Counted from the first letter of the stretch, positions 25,052 through 42,469 are shown. The stretch is 64,000 nucleotides of DNA from Clarkia xantiana subsp. parviflora (GCA_036873135.1 JAPTYO010000007.1:4074763-4138762), one strand, 5' to 3'. A program made the numbers and translations. Notes: generated from the sequence alone by a model not told the origin.

Positions 25052-28000
25052 CATTTTTCTATTGTCTTAAATGTGAACTTATAGAAAAATTGACATTAAC
25101 AATGATGTGATACGAATTCTAGGTGTATTTTAATAAAAAAAATCACATTTTTAAAGTTTTACCTATATATGTTACAAATAAGTCATCAATTATAGCAAAA
25201 AGAGCACAATCATGGTGCTTGTGAAGTATGCTAAAAAAAGCACATATATAGTTGAAGGTTTGAATTTGAAACATGCATACTAACCGACTATATTTATGAT
25301 TATGAGGGGACAAATCTCATGCCACACTCTATTTGTCATAAATCGTATCTCACTGTTAAGATATTGACATGTGTTATTGGTGTAATTAATTTTGTGGTTT
25401 TTTTAAATACTATTAAAATTAGTGAACAAAAAAGAAAATTATTAAATTTAAGAAAACGTGACGAAATCTTAATGATTTGCCTATTTATGAACTATGCATG
25501 CATTTTCTGTTTCCTGAACATGAGGTACTAAATTAATATATCGTGAAATTAGTCACTTTCTAATTTATGTCGAGATTAATGACATCTTTCTAATTCTACC
25601 AGAAAATTTATTGGATAGCCTTGAAGGTTGGTACATCAGTATTCCTAACCAAATAATAAGTCATAAGTCGGGTACCTAATAATAATAGCATTTAATTATC
25701 AGTCTTTTCATTTATAATAACAATCAATTATAACGATGGCTCAAAAAAGGTTGTCAATAGGCCGGCAATGATACGATAAAAATTAAATAATTATAGTTTT
25801 TTCATATCATTTGCCACTATGGTTAATTACATTATTATAGCTAGTGTGATGCAGTTATATTAATGAGTTTTGTATCCATAATAGTTGTATGGTTATGGTG
25901 ATGAGTTTATACCCGTGGTTATAATCATTACCGTTATATATATATATGTCATGTATAATCCAATCTTGGCCCAAAAATATGTACAACTGTTCGTTATTGA
26001 TCAATCTTGACAATTCTTTTTATCGTAACGCTAAATATTTGATTGTTAATTCCTACTCGGTATTCGTCTATCCATTCAGTTTGACAATTTTAAAAACCTA
26101 ATAATATTCTCAGTTCACTTTCGGAAGTGATGACACACTTGAAGATGTGTTGTTTAATTAAGTAAAACAAAGTCGTACATTTGAATTTATTGTATGAAAT
26201 AATAAAGTTATGTTTAATTTGGATTTATTGTATAAAACAATAGTATTTTATTAGTTTGAATGATTATAGTTAAATAGTTTGATTATAGTGAAAAAATTAT
26301 AATTATAGTTATGCTACTAAGAATTATAATCTCAATGGTTATAATTATAATACGAGTGAAAAAAAAAAAAAAAATTATTAATTATAATCTCATGATACTC
26401 TCGCCATCCCATCTCTAGTTGTGAACTATTAAACCGTCATTATGTTCTAAACTACACACAAGCTAATCAAACTGTAAAATGCATATATATTCAAAAAAAA
26501 TATCGGAAATAGAAAATTATAGACGGTCTCCAGTCTCCAAGTCCCTCCCATCTCTCCCCATTATCAACTTCCATGAGATAATATGATGCAGGGATGTCGA
26601 AAATATGGATAAATAAGCAGTCGGATTGACTACTATAATCTTTTATTATAACAAATGCTTTGAAAAATATGACTTGGCCCAATAAATAAAGTAGAAAAAT
26701 ATGACGAACAGACAAATATTTTTTAACAAACAAATTCACACCCAATGGATGGGAAATTTATTATATGCCGCCGCGGAATGGTACCGCCCATTACTGAACA
26801 ACCGTAAGTAAGTGTCATTATCTGATGCAGAAAACGATACAGCAACCACCTTAAAATAGTAAGTTTCAATTTAAAAAGGAAAGTTGGTTAAAAACATAAA
26901 AAATTTATAAATACATGACCTGCTATAGCAGGTTAAAGAGAGAGAAAATATAATTTTAATTTTCTCAATTTTCTTTTAAAATAAAAATCAGAATTTTATC
27001 CAAAAAAAAAATATTTGTCCATTTGTGAAAGGGAAAACAGCCAACTGCCGAGTGAATTTTTTTTTTTTCAAAACCATTTTTTACTTTTTTTTTTGTTATA
27101 TTTGAACAAGTGGTCAGACCGTATTCGAGTCGGTTCGACCGAACGAAGTAGAAATTGGTTCTCTCACCGGCTTAGTTTTCGATTTGATTCTAATAACATG
27201 GGATTATATACAAGATAAAAATACTTATTTCGTTCTATGTGTATTTGTTTTGGCGCATATTTGTTATATGAATTACCTATAATTAATCTTTTTTTATTAG
27301 TTTTTGTTGGTCTCCTAAAGAGACAACAAATAAATCTTAATTGATTTATTTGTTACTCGCAATATAAAACGAAACTTAAAATTTTATAATTAAAATTGCA
27401 CGAGCGGAGGACATGTTATTTTTCTTAAATATATAAAAATGTAATAAAGCAGTACTTTTTTTTTTTTAAAATTATTTACAATATACAATGATAACAGATA
27501 CAAAAATAAATTAAATTCATCAACAACAAAATATTTTAAGTATTATCGGAAAAAATGTGTATTTAATGCTATATTTAGTTTGGCAAAAAAAGAAACACTA
27601 TTCTTATTTGTGTTTAAGTTTATGTATATATATTTGCCAAAAATAATTTTATATATAATAAGAGTACTAAAATTATTTAGCATAAAAAATTGTAATACTG
27701 TAAAAAAAAATTGGGTAATTTGTTTTTATTGTTAAGGATTAAATAATATTATTTATATAAAAGTAAATAATAAAATATTAATATATATAGTTTAGTAACT
27801 GCAACTTATTGGATAAGTAATTTGTTTTTTTTTAATATTTAATAGTTTAAGACAATTATAACCGCTTTAAAATATTACTATTTTTAGAAGGGGGAGGATT
27901 TCGCTGGGGCACCGAAGTGGCTCCCCAATGGATGTGCGTGTATGTATGAAAATTATTAAATAATATTATATAATTATAAACGCTATTGATTTGTCTACTT

Positions 28001-29500
28001 TTATTTTGTTTATAATAATATTACTCATAAGGATTGTAATAAAAAAATTATAATTTTTTGCTGTAATACTCTAATTACAATTTTATTTTTCAAAGTGATA
28101 TAATAGGTAAAAAAAACTTTTAAATAACATAAGATATTATATATTTTAAATTTACATATACTAGTGTAACAAATTAATTATAAATAAAATTATAAATGCA
28201 CATATTCTTTTAATATATATCATTTTTGAAAGCGAATTTCTATGTATATAGAGAGTAAACGATATTATAATATACATATATATTTATTAAAATACAATTA
28301 TAATGTATAAGATATATTTGTATTTACTATATAATAATATATACTACTGCTTTTTATGTATGGTTTGATGACAAAAACATTAACAAATGTAGAAATTTAA
28401 TTGGAGATTAGAAGTCATATTATTCAATTTTACAAAATTAAAATTCAAATAAAAATTTGTAAATTAGTAAAAAATTAAATAGCGATTTGATTATTAACTC
28501 ACATAAATATTATGACATATTTGGAATATATATATAATATCACTTCTTTTATAATTTTATTGGGCCGGACATTGGCTTGTAGAGTTTTAAGGCTCAATTG
28601 ATATATTACCAAATAGTTTTGACAAGTTTTTTTTGGGTTGAAGTTTAGAGTTTATACGGATTTTTCTAAACTTCAAAAATACTATGGTTTTGGTTTTTTT
28701 TTAATTAATAATATGGTGGATTTAATTGTAACATATGTAAAATTTTAAAAATATAAATAAATATAAAAAAAATTACACATAATATTTGCATCATACTATT
28801 AATAATATCAATTTCCTCTAGGGTTCACATTTAGAGCAATAGAAAAATACAAAAAAAAAAAAAAAAAAAATCAAAGTATGGTACTCTTATAGCATGATAG
28901 AAAGACACAATTTGGACTCGTTTTATTTTGGTAGAAAGTTTAGATATGTTCAATTGAATGAGTTTTTACAAATTGAATGAGTTTTTACATGAATCTTTTA
29001 ATTGGTCGATTATTTGATGGTCAAATTTTCCTTTGTTTTATAACGACTATAGTATTTGGACATATCGAGAGCTTAATATGGATCAATATATATATATATA
29101 CTTCCCCTCAAGTTGAGAATCTGTTGACCAAGAAAAAGAAGAGAAAACAATTTTGTCACGTGTTTCATGTTTCGCCTTATAGGCACTCTCGAGTCGTCTA
29201 TTCAGATTTATACTGTAGTGTTGTCGTGCTTGACTGCTTAGTGTACAAAGTCAAGGACAAAATTTGAAGACTAAAATAATACTAATCAATAGTTTTTTTT
29301 TTTTATGAAAGTTTTCAATAGTTCAAGGATATTCATTTATGTATAGAGTCGTGATAGACATTCCGAATGTCGGAATGTTAGTTTGTCTCACGGTGACATT
29401 TATATAATAAATGCTAACTTTAATGGCATTTTTATATTTAGACACAGTCGGAACATTTCATGATGGGAGTGTCGGAATTGGTATCATTTTTCTTATGTAT
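24684..29500. other. AT-rich intergenic stretch of about 4.8 kb
   Basis: I see no gene, RNA or complete transposon. It includes a TA microsatellite at about 25027-25051, several poly-A/T runs (26360, 27060, 28850), and scattered short open frames without protein-like composition. It probably holds decayed mobile DNA that I cannot classify. Confidence 0.5.
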
Positions 29501-29655
29501 AACGAGTCAAATCAAATGGTAATGGTCAGTTACACTGTCGGTCCACGGTTCCGAAACGCAGCGCGTTGAATTAAGACGCCAGTATTCTGAACTCAACTGA
29601 TCAAATTCAATGATTGTCCCACGTCTCTTTCCACGTACCACCATATTCCTCTCCT

Positions 29656-29662
29656 TATAAAA
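29656..29662 (+). promoter_or_regulatory. TATA box of the CAF1 gene
   Basis: TATAAAA lies about 100 bp before the ATG at 29763, giving a plausible short leader starting near 29690. Confidence 0.6.
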
Positions 29663-29762
29663 TCCAAACCCTAAACCCCATTTTCCTCTCCACATCGCAC
29701 CAACATTCGATCTGATCTTAACAAAATTCGAAATTCTGCTTCGATCGATCACTGCCAGAGAC

Positions 29763-30587
29763 ATGAATTCGACTTCCAAGCCCATCGAGATCCGCGAAGT
29801 ATGGTCGCACAATCTCGAATCGGAGTTCGACAAGATCGCCCAAGTGATCGATTCCTTCCCTTACATCTCCATGGACACGGAGTTCCCCGGCGTCATTTTC
29901 CGGTCTCCGGCGGGCCCCGCGCGGCCGCGCCAGCCGTCGGATCACTACCGCATGCTGAAGTCAAACGTGGACGCGCTGAACTTGATCCAGGTCGGAATCA
30001 CGCTATCTGACGCCCACGGAAACCTGCCGGACTTCGGCACGGGAACGCAGTTCATCTGGGAATTCAATTTCATGGATTTCGACATCACGCGCGATCATTA
30101 CGCGCCGGAATCGATAGATCTGCTCCGGCGGCAGGGGATCGATTTTGATAGGAACCGCGAGGAAGGAATAGAGTCGGTTCGATTCGCGGAGCTGATGATG
30201 TCATCGGGACTGATCTGCAACGAGGAGGTCAGTTGGGTGACGTTTCATTGCGCTTATGACTTCGGGTATATGGTGAAGCTACTGACGCAGCGATTGCTGC
30301 CGGAGAGTATGGAGGAGTTCCTGGATATTGTGAAGATGTTGTTTGGCGATCGTGTTTACGATGTGAAGCATATGATGCGGTTCTGCAATAGTTTGTACGG
30401 CGGACTTGATAGAGTGGCGAAGTCGCTGGAGGTGGACAGGGCGGTGGGAAAGTGCCACCAAGCTGGCTCTGATAGTCTGTTGACGTGGCACGCGTTTAGG
30501 AAGATGAGAGATGTGTATTTTGTAAATAATAATGGTGCGGAGAAACACGCCGGAGTATTGTATGGATTAGAGTTAGAGGTGTATTAA
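29763..30587 (+). CDS. CCR4-associated factor 1 (CAF1) poly(A) deadenylase
   Basis: This intronless 274-residue gene matches the usual plant CAF1 length. The DEDDh exonuclease residues are Asp38 and Glu40 (MDTEFPG), Asp166 (CAYDFGY), and His232 and Asp237 ([10 protein letters not shown]). Other family signatures are [31 protein letters not shown] and [13 protein letters not shown]1 removes poly(A) tails within the CCR4-NOT complex and so controls mRNA decay in the cytoplasm. Lack of introns is common in plant CAF1 paralogues, many of them stress-induced. Codon use is noticeably GC-richer than the surroundings, as is usual for intronless plant genes. The start has good context and no rival upstream Met. 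Confidence 0.96.
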   Translation: MNSTSKPIEIREVWSHNLESEFDKIAQVIDSFPYISMDTEFPGVIFRSPAGPARPRQPSDHYRMLKSNVDALNLIQVGITLSDAHGNLPDFGTGTQFIWEFNFMDFDITRDHYAPESIDLLRRQGIDFDRNREEGIESVRFAELMMSSGLICNEEVSWVTFHCAYDFGYMVKLLTQRLLPESMEEFLDIVKMLFGDRVYDVKHMMRFCNSLYGGLDRVAKSLEVDRAVGKCHQAGSDSLLTWHAFRKMRDVYFVNNNGAEKHAGVLYGLELEVY

Positions 30588-31423
30588 CTGTAACTCTCTA
30601 ACTGCTAATTGAAATTCAAAAATTTAAATTTATTTATATACAGCTTGGCATTGTGAAATTCCTAATGATGTTGCTAAAAATAACCTATAAAATTGCTGTA
30701 GTAATTTGTTTCGGGCAGCTAGAGTGTTAAGACTATGAGTGAGCATTCACATGTATATGTATATAATATGAAACTATTAGCAATGTGTTGATACAACGGA
30801 GTGGTTCATAATTATCAATATAATATAGAATATTGTTAAAATTTTAAAAACAGTCTCAGTTTCACCTATACTTTCATTTAGGATACTTTTTTGTGTCTTG
30901 ATGCGACTACTTTAAAAAAGTCAATACCGATAAAATCGACAGTAAAATTCGAGCTCTCATGCACGCTCCCTTCCAGTCACCTTACCTGGACCATCACATA
31001 AAAAATTGACCATCACAATCCCGCTCCATTATCGCTAGAAGAACCACACCACTCTTGCTGGAAGCCCTTTCATTTGATGTCAAGTTTCATGAGAAATTGG
31101 GCAAATTTTATAAAAAGTGTAAATTGATGGATTATGATTGAAGAGTAACGAAAAGTCGCGCGAATACACCAAATTAACAACAATGAAACTTAAAGCTATT
31201 CATATTTTAATCTTGAGACACCAAATTTCAACGTGGATGAAACCTAAAACAGTTTTTAAATTCTTAACCCCTTTAATGTTAGATTAGTATTTAGTCAATA
31301 ATTTAAAAATAGAATAGAACCGGCGTTCGGATTGTGAATTCTCTACCAAAGCTGAAACCAAAGTTAACTTTTTTATATAAGAATCCACAAGAGAACACTA
31401 GGACAAGTTTTCATCTAAAACAA
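30588..31423. other. Spacer between convergent genes
   Basis: This contains the 3' untranslated regions of the CAF1 gene (+) and the plastid membrane-protein gene (-). No other feature is seen. Confidence 0.5.
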
Positions 31424-33564
31424 CTAGGCAATCATCCATGTCAAATGGCGATACCCAGCCCATCTAGCACCCACATGAATCCCAACCGCCAAAGCCGCCC
31501 CCAACATCGGCACCGGAATCCTCCTCTCCCCACCAACCTCTTCCACCTCTCTAACCCCCACTTTCGAATACCGCCATATCACCAACCCAACATACGAGAT
31601 CATCGCCACTGCTCTAACCCAGGGCTCTCCAATGGCAGCCACAACAGCAGCAACAGGCAATGCCGACAAAACATCGTCTCTCTTTTTCACCACACGTGAA
31701 AATACGTAAATCCCGACTAGAAGCGTCCAGAAGAACCGCTCCGAGATATACCCTCTGACAGCAGCGTAGCCTATGAAACCAGACAGTGAAAGTGTGTAGG
31801 GTTGGGATTTTACGGCGTTTGGATCGACTGCCTCGGCTATGGCAAGAACGGCGGAGGCCATCATGATTACCACTGTAAGTTCGGAAACGGGTGCGTAGGC
31901 TACTATACTGGAGTAAAAGGCTCGGATGGAGTAAGTTAAGGTCTCGAAGCATGCAATTGTTGAAGTCACTGGATCGCCGATGAAATGGAATATGAGGGCT
32001 AGGGCAAATTTTGAGAGGTACCCCAGAAAGTATATGATTGCCATTGGAGCTTTTGTCCAGTTAGATAGTTCGAAGAGAACCACCCTCCATGCATAGATGA
32101 GAAAAATCGGAGCTGCAGGACAAAATCAGAGACATGTTTATATGGAAGATAAAAGTGAATGTATAGATTGGCACTGTGAATGAAACAAACATTTCTAAAG
32201 AGCATTCATAGAAACGCTGTTAATGCAACTACAAAGGCAGAAAAAAGAATCAGATAAATCAACAATTTTGGCAACTGAGATATGCTAAACAATGTGAAAC
32301 TAAGAGAGAAGTTAAAAGTGAAAAAATAATCTTTTTCATTTAAAAAATTGTTGACTATCCCACTCAATCACTTCGTTCCTGAAAAAGTAAAGTTTTTCAC
32401 TTTCACTCTAAATCCATTAGTTTGACACTTTTGTAGAATTTTCCTTTCCAGCTTCATCATTGTAAGCTTAAAAAAAGGGCTTTAGCGTGTAAAATGCACA
32501 TAAGAATAACAATTCAGTTAAATTCAAAGAAACAAATTCTGCATATAGATGGTTCCTCTTATCTTTGTTGAACCAACCTTCAATGAATCTGGAACTCAAT
32601 AGCACATAATTTCAGCAAAATGAATCTCAAACTTCTCCCCTTCAGTTGATGATAAAGAAAGTTCATTTTCTCTTCGAGAAAAATGACAAATGTAGATATT
32701 CTATGCTCCAAACAACATATTGAAACTTTACTAATGCTTCACATTATGAATTTGAGAAAGATCATATCAAAATATTCAAAGCTGATCGAGCTTAACCAAT
32801 CACTGAACATTAATCCTCGTTCTTCAGAATCCATATCAACATGTATCCATCATACAAATTCAACTTCAACAAGCATTATCACCAAAAGAACTTCAACAAC
32901 ACACTAATCTTTAACCATGAATTGATGAATTAATGATATTAGATGCATACTGTTGGACCTTAGTAGCAATCAGCTTCTAGGTCGATATCCACAATCAACA
33001 AGTACAATACGATTTAAATTTAATAAATTTCAATAGTTTACTCTTGCACTTATACTTATTCGTTCGTGCTGGATAGTTAATTCAGAAGGTGAATCAGTTA
33101 GGCAGAATAGTTTCAATTTGGATAAGCTAATAAAATATGCAGATAAAGATGCAGGAAACGGAAATGAGCAAGAGGGCAAACGTACCCACGAAGAACGGCC
33201 ACCTTACAGGACGATCGGGAGCTTCCTTGGTCAGGTACCTGAACCTCTCAGGCATCGTACTATGCCCCTTAGCAACTCTCTCCGCTTCGTCCATCTCTTC
33301 GCCCCCGCTTTCTCCATTCTCTGCGTTCAAACAATTCACAGAGCGCCCAATTCTTAACAGATCAATTCTCTTGCTGCATCCAGGGAATCCGAAAAAATTG
33401 TGAGAGAGATTGAGCCGGAACGGAACATTTACGGCGCAGTTTACTCGCCGGACGTGAATTGCAGAGGAGTTGCAGGGGATTCGAGGAGGCCTTCGAAGAT
33501 GAAGGGCAGGAGAAGGGACAGCGGAGAGTGATAGCAACATAGCTTCAGGTAGAACCAGAATCAA
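31424..33564 (-). CDS. Probable plastid multipass membrane protein (possibly EMB1923-like)
   Basis: Two exons, 33186-33564 and 31424-32112, join in frame (GTGG|GTACGT; CAG|CTCCG) to give 355 residues. Residues 1 to about 60 are Ser/Arg/Pro-rich with few acids, like a chloroplast transit peptide. An acidic segment with MDEAERVAKG and MPERFRYLTKEAP follows. The second exon has several hydrophobic helices (for example AIIYFLGYLSKFALALIFHF, GFIGYAAVRGYI, LLVGIYVFSRVVKKRDD) and ends GYRHLTWMIA. I know similar plant proteins as plastid membrane proteins; a link to Arabidopsis EMB1923 is from memory and uncertain. An alternative start lies nine codons in. Exact function unknown. Confidence 0.8.
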
Positions 33565-33778
33565 ACAGGTTTCGCCATCGTGTGTGAATCAAGAACTAGC
33601 TCGAGCCTCAGTGTTCGCCTTGAAGAGTGCCCAGAAAGTGACTGAGGACTGGTTTTTAGGGTTATCTCTAATTCTCTATCCCTCTATTCTACTTAGCTTG
33701 TCCAAAATCTTCTATTCTCAATGCTAGGAACTTTTTACCTAAAAATATAAAACATTAGGCATCAAATACAAAAATGGG

Positions 33779-33926
33779 GTTCGGGGCACTTTCAAAATGC
33801 CCCGAACACTGTTCACGGCCACGTGGCAGAAGGGAAGAACCTCCCTGCTGTCACGTGGCAATGAACAGTGTTCGGAGCACTTTGAAAGTGTTCGGAGCAC
33901 TTTGAAAGTGCCCCGAAGCCACGTGG
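33779..33926. repeat. Foldback repeat carrying three G-boxes, upstream of 33564
   Basis: Inverted and direct repeats of ttcggggcactttcaaa and its complement make several possible hairpins. Within it CACGTG followed by GC occurs three times (33820, 33852 and 33920). It lies about 220-360 bp before the start codon of the minus-strand gene ending at 33564. CACGTG is the G-box bound by bHLH and bZIP factors; whether it acts here is inference. Confidence 0.65.
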
Positions 33927-33942
33927 CAGCAGTAGGGAACAC

Positions 33943-34445
33943 TTCAAATCATAATACAAATATTTCTAAAGGGTCAAATACAAAATTTTAAAGGATGAAA
34001 CTGAAAATAATTACACTTTTTAAAACTAAAAGTAAAAGTACATATCAGTTGATGAGAAAATTATCATTTGCTTAACTTCACCGCTAATGAAGCGTTGAAT
34101 TGCCACAATATTATAACATGGTTGTTTAGTTTATGGAGCACTCTTACTTTTACTAACACTAATGGCACATTAAGATTGTGAATTTACACAATAGACATGT
34201 TCATATTTTTTTGAAGAATAAATATTATATTATTAGGTAAATTGATGAATGTTTACCTTAAATAAATAATTTTAATAACCACACTTCTAAAGCTGTCATT
34301 TCTGTGATTGACCCAACTCTTTAAATCTTTGGAGCAGTACAATTTTTAGCTTTACTTATACAGTATAGTTTAAATTGGAATGTTGCATATATCTATCACA
34401 CTGTAGGAATTGAAAATGCAACTGCAATGCAGAAATCTGGGCTCT
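33943..34445. other. Intergenic, no feature seen
   Basis: AT-rich sequence between the foldback repeat and the MULE-like element. Confidence 0.5.
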
Positions 34446-34454
34446 TTAATACTA

Positions 34455-35489
34455 GGGTTAAGAACCTATGAAAGGTCTGAACTATCACCCATGTTAACGG
34501 GAGAGGTCTGAAATGTAAAAAGTTAATAACAGAGGTCTGAAATTTCAGTTTTGTTGATAACAGCGGTCTCCGTTAGTTTTTTCCGTTAAAACTAACGGAA
34601 GTTGGTCACATGCTTGGCATGTGACCGGAAATTAAATAAAATTCCAAAAATGCCCTTCTATCAAGTGTGCCCCTCACATGCATGGAGTGAAAAGACCAAA
34701 ATGCCCTTAAAGCCACCACGGTACTCCGGCGACCACCAATCGTACTCCGGCGACCACCACCGTACTCCGGCGACCACCACCAAGGCTCCGATTAGGCCAA
34801 AATCGGAGCCACCGGCCCCGATTGGACTCCGATCGGGGCCAAAAAAGCTCCGATCGGAGCCAAAAAGCTCCGATCGGAGCTTTGTGGCTCTGGTCGGAGC
34901 CACAGAGCTCCGGTCGGAGCTTTGTGGCTCTAGTCGGAGCCACAGAGCTCCGGTCGGAGCTTTGTGGCTCTGGTCGGAGCCACAGAGCTCCGGTCGGGGC
35001 CATAGAGCTCCAGATCGGAGCTCTGTGGCTCCACAAAGCTCCGATCGGAGCTTTTTTGGCTCCGATCAGAGCTTTTTTGGCCCCGATCGGAGCTTTTTGG
35101 CCCCGATCGGAGCTTTTATGCCGAGGTGGTGGCCGGAGTCGGGTCACCGGAGCCGAGGTGGTGATCGTCGGAGTCGAGGTGGTGGTCGCCGGAGTCGGGT
35201 GGTGGTGGCCGGAGTCGGGTGGTGGTGGCCGGAGTCGGGTGGCTTTAGTTTGATATTAGGGGTAAAATTGTCATTTCACATTTCCTTAAATAAGATATTA
35301 AATAAAACAAAATATTAAATGGGCAAAAATGTCATTTCACACAATTCTGTTAAATTTAACCCTAAAAATGGACGGAAAACCTCAAATCAACAAAATTGAA
35401 ATTTCAGACCTCTGTTATTAACTTTTTAAATTTCAGACCTCTCCCGTTAACATGGGTGATAGTTCAGACCTTTCATAGGTTCTTAACCC
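34455..35489. mobile_element. MULE-like non-autonomous element A (1035 bp), 9-bp target duplication
   Basis: Long terminal inverted repeats of well over 100 bp begin GGGTTAAGAACCTATGAAAG. The direct repeat TTAATACTA flanks the element at 34446-34454 and 35490-35498, and nine bases is the Mutator-superfamily size. The interior (34800-35120) is a tandem array of the palindrome gctccgatcggagc with spacers ttttttgg and tttgtggctctggtc. No transposase is seen. The related element B is at 47533-48419. Confidence 0.9.
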
Positions 35490-35617
35490 TTAATACTAAT
35501 AATGTAAGAGAAGATCACCAAAATATAAAAGAGACATCATTCTACAGTAGATGATATAACAAACAGAAGACAACCACAGAAAGCTCTATAATGCTTACTA
35601 GTACAGCGCACATATAT

Positions 35618-35860
35618 CTACTTGAGCAAATGTGCCAAATCAGGATCATCCAAATCGATGTCCAACCACCCATTGAGGCGCATGATCTCAATGTAATGAT
35701 CAGGTGGCGTAATGGCGACTGGTCTTTTTGGAGTAAAGCGGTGAATCCTCTCAAGGTCCCGTGTCAACCACCGAACATAAGCTCGGTCAAGAGGAGGCAC
35801 AACCTTCACTGTAGTAAACTCTTCCCTCTTCTTTTCCTCTTTAACAGGTTGGTTTCCCAT
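35618..35860 (-). CDS. Small conserved plant protein of unknown function (80 residues)
   Basis: A single coding exon encodes a charged soluble protein starting MGNQPVKEEKKREEFTTVK. It continues with PPLDRAYVRWLTRDLERIH and PPDHYIEIMRLNGWLDID and ends in DDPDLAHLLK. No signal peptide or membrane segment is seen. The mixed basic-acidic, Trp-containing sequence looks like a genuine conserved protein, and I recall similar short uncharacterised plant proteins, but no function. A long 5'-leader intron is likely: donor AAG|GTAGGGAC near 37007 and acceptor near 35890. A transposon sits inside that intron. Confidence 0.75.
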   Translation of the reverse strand: MGNQPVKEEKKREEFTTVKVVPPLDRAYVRWLTRDLERIHRFTPKRPVAITPPDHYIEIMRLNGWLDIDLDDPDLAHLLK

Positions 35861-36082
35861 CCTCTCACCCTACTACTATTCACATAATACAAAACCAGAA
35901 AAAACTTGTCATAAATTGAACACTATGTGTAACTTCAGATAGAACACCACTTTGTTGAAAGAATCTGCTGCATTATATATTCTTGCATTCTTCTTTCAAA
36001 TTGAAACACCATTGATGATTCTACAGCAAGATAAATGGAAATGATGCAGATGGAGCAAGAAAAGTAGTTGTCTTTACTCTAG

Positions 36083-36410
36083 TGTTAAGAAACTAAAAAA
36101 GTCCCATTTCTAAATCACTATCTGAGATTTAAAATGTAGATATTTGTCTCAACTATCAAATTGTTTGATTTCCAATTTTTTATCTTAAAATTACGAAACA
36201 AAAAAAATATTTTTTAAGCATCAAATGAGTATAAACCTTGAGCAAAAATGTAATACTTTGGAAAAGTGGAAAACATGTTTTTGTTGATTAAAACAACAAT
36301 TTTAACGCTAAAATCAGTCAAAGGTGGGATATTGAATATCAACATTTTAAACTTGGGACAACGATTAGCAACATGACTTGTAGTTTGGACTGTTTTTAGG
36401 TTCTTAACCC
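36083..36410. mobile_element. MULE-like MITE (328 bp) in the 5'-leader intron of the small gene
   Basis: The left end GTGTTAAGAAACTAAAAAAG and the right end GGTTCTTAACCC form an imperfect inverted repeat. The right terminus equals that of elements A and B. Flanks tttactcta and ttaacttta agree at 7 of 9 positions, consistent with an aged 9-bp target duplication. The interior is related to sequence at about 57360-57612 in the last intron of ALMT gene 3. Confidence 0.6.
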
Positions 36411-37089
36411 TTAACTTTAAGATGATATCTTCAAATTCTTGGAATCACAGCAACAAACTAATGCACAAAATTGTATCTTTGAAGTTAAAATTATAGTAAG
36501 TCCTTTCGAGAAATATAGACCTAAGTTGATTCATTTGCATCAATATGAAACATGAGAAGCAAAGTTTAGCCCTTGCAGTAGTATCATCTCCAGTCCAGAT
36601 AGAGATAATATTGTCATTTCAATGTGTCAGATTAAGTTACCCTGAATGCCCTAATAGTTTGAAAATCCGATATTCAAATTTATCTATTAGACTGTAAGCA
36701 ATGCCAATATCAAAAACAAAGAAACAAACTTACATTCAAAATTGACAGATTGATCTCAGTTGAACAGCCAATCAATTCAATAAAAATGAAATTAATGTCT
36801 AGAATCAGAGTTTAAACATGCTGTGAGTCTCAATCAGAATTCTGGGCGTCCATAATAGATTCTAGATTGTAACGACACTGCAACTATCATAAACAGATAA
36901 AACCCCAGGTCAAATTTACCTTCTAACATAGAAAAACAGCACCCCAAAAAGTGATGAATAACAAGGCTTAACGAAAACAAATCGGGCAAATGGTCACGTC
37001 CCTACCTTGAAGAATCGATCGGAGGAGGAGTTGAATCGATTACCCAAATCGGCCGTCAAGAATATATGCCGACGTAAAGTTCAAGAATG

Positions 37090-38017
37090 TCCCAAAGCAA
37101 CCAACGGTTTGATATGGACGGGCCGGTCTTTATCTGCTATAACTCGATAACGATAAGCGTCTGCTAAGTTTGTGGCTCAGGTGGATCCCATCTATAAACG
37201 AGTTTATCCAAATAGAGAATTGAATTATATTCATATTACTAATTCTTTTTTATCCAAATAGAACTTAATAAATTTCAAATACTAAAATGCACACGTCGTT
37301 GTTGTTCTAAACGGCAGTGCTGTATACTCCTTTTATAGTTTATTTTTTTTTTTTTTAGCCTTTTTTAATTATGAGTTTATAATTTATATAATTTTTAAAA
37401 AAAAAACCTTATTGAGTGTGTACAGTTTATTTGGGTTAACTTGATAAAACTATTTACTTGATTTTATTATTTAGAATTAATCTAGTCAGACCGTTCACAC
37501 AATATAATAGGACTAAACACTACCAAATATTGTTTTAGAAAAAATTTATATAGACTATACATCCATAATTAAAACAAACCTAAAAACAAAAAAAATAAAA
37601 ATAAAGCAGCTGGCAGAGCCGCTGATCTGAACATCGGATTTGCTAATTTAATAATTATTCAAAATTTCTTCGTATTTTGGTATTTGAACTTTTTGTAGTT
37701 TGCTATTTGGGTAAAAAATACACTGCAACAGGTAACTACTTCCAAATGAATGTTACTCACGCCAATCCTTTTAGGTTTTCATTCAACATTCTCGAGTCTT
37801 AAGACAACTGCAACCGAGAAGCAATGAGCACAACAAAATACTAACCTCCCTTTCGATGAGAATAGCTTCAGAGGCATATTCTTCCTTCTACTTACAAAAT
37901 CAAAGGGAGTAGTAGTGCCTTAAACGAACCCATGCACAAATGTGACTCTACTTCCAAATGAGTTCTTACTTACCCTAAACCCACAAAAGTTGTCTGCAGC
38001 AAGCAACCAGGTTAAAA
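37090..38017. other. Spacer between the small gene and DDM1
   Basis: Promoter region of the small gene and 3' region of DDM1. No further feature recognised. Confidence 0.45.

Positions 38018-42469
<4,452 letters not shown>

Noticed and set aside
24684..29500. Hidden gene or CRISPR-like array in the long AT-rich stretch
   Set aside because: No regularly spaced repeats, no protein-like frame longer than chance, and no RNA gene pattern were seen.
34602..35318. Open frame of 238 residues rich in RSEP/SDRS repeats (and frames antisense to it)
   Set aside because: It lies wholly inside MULE-like element A and is the palindrome array read in one frame; several frames on both strands are equally open. 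The same happens in element B.
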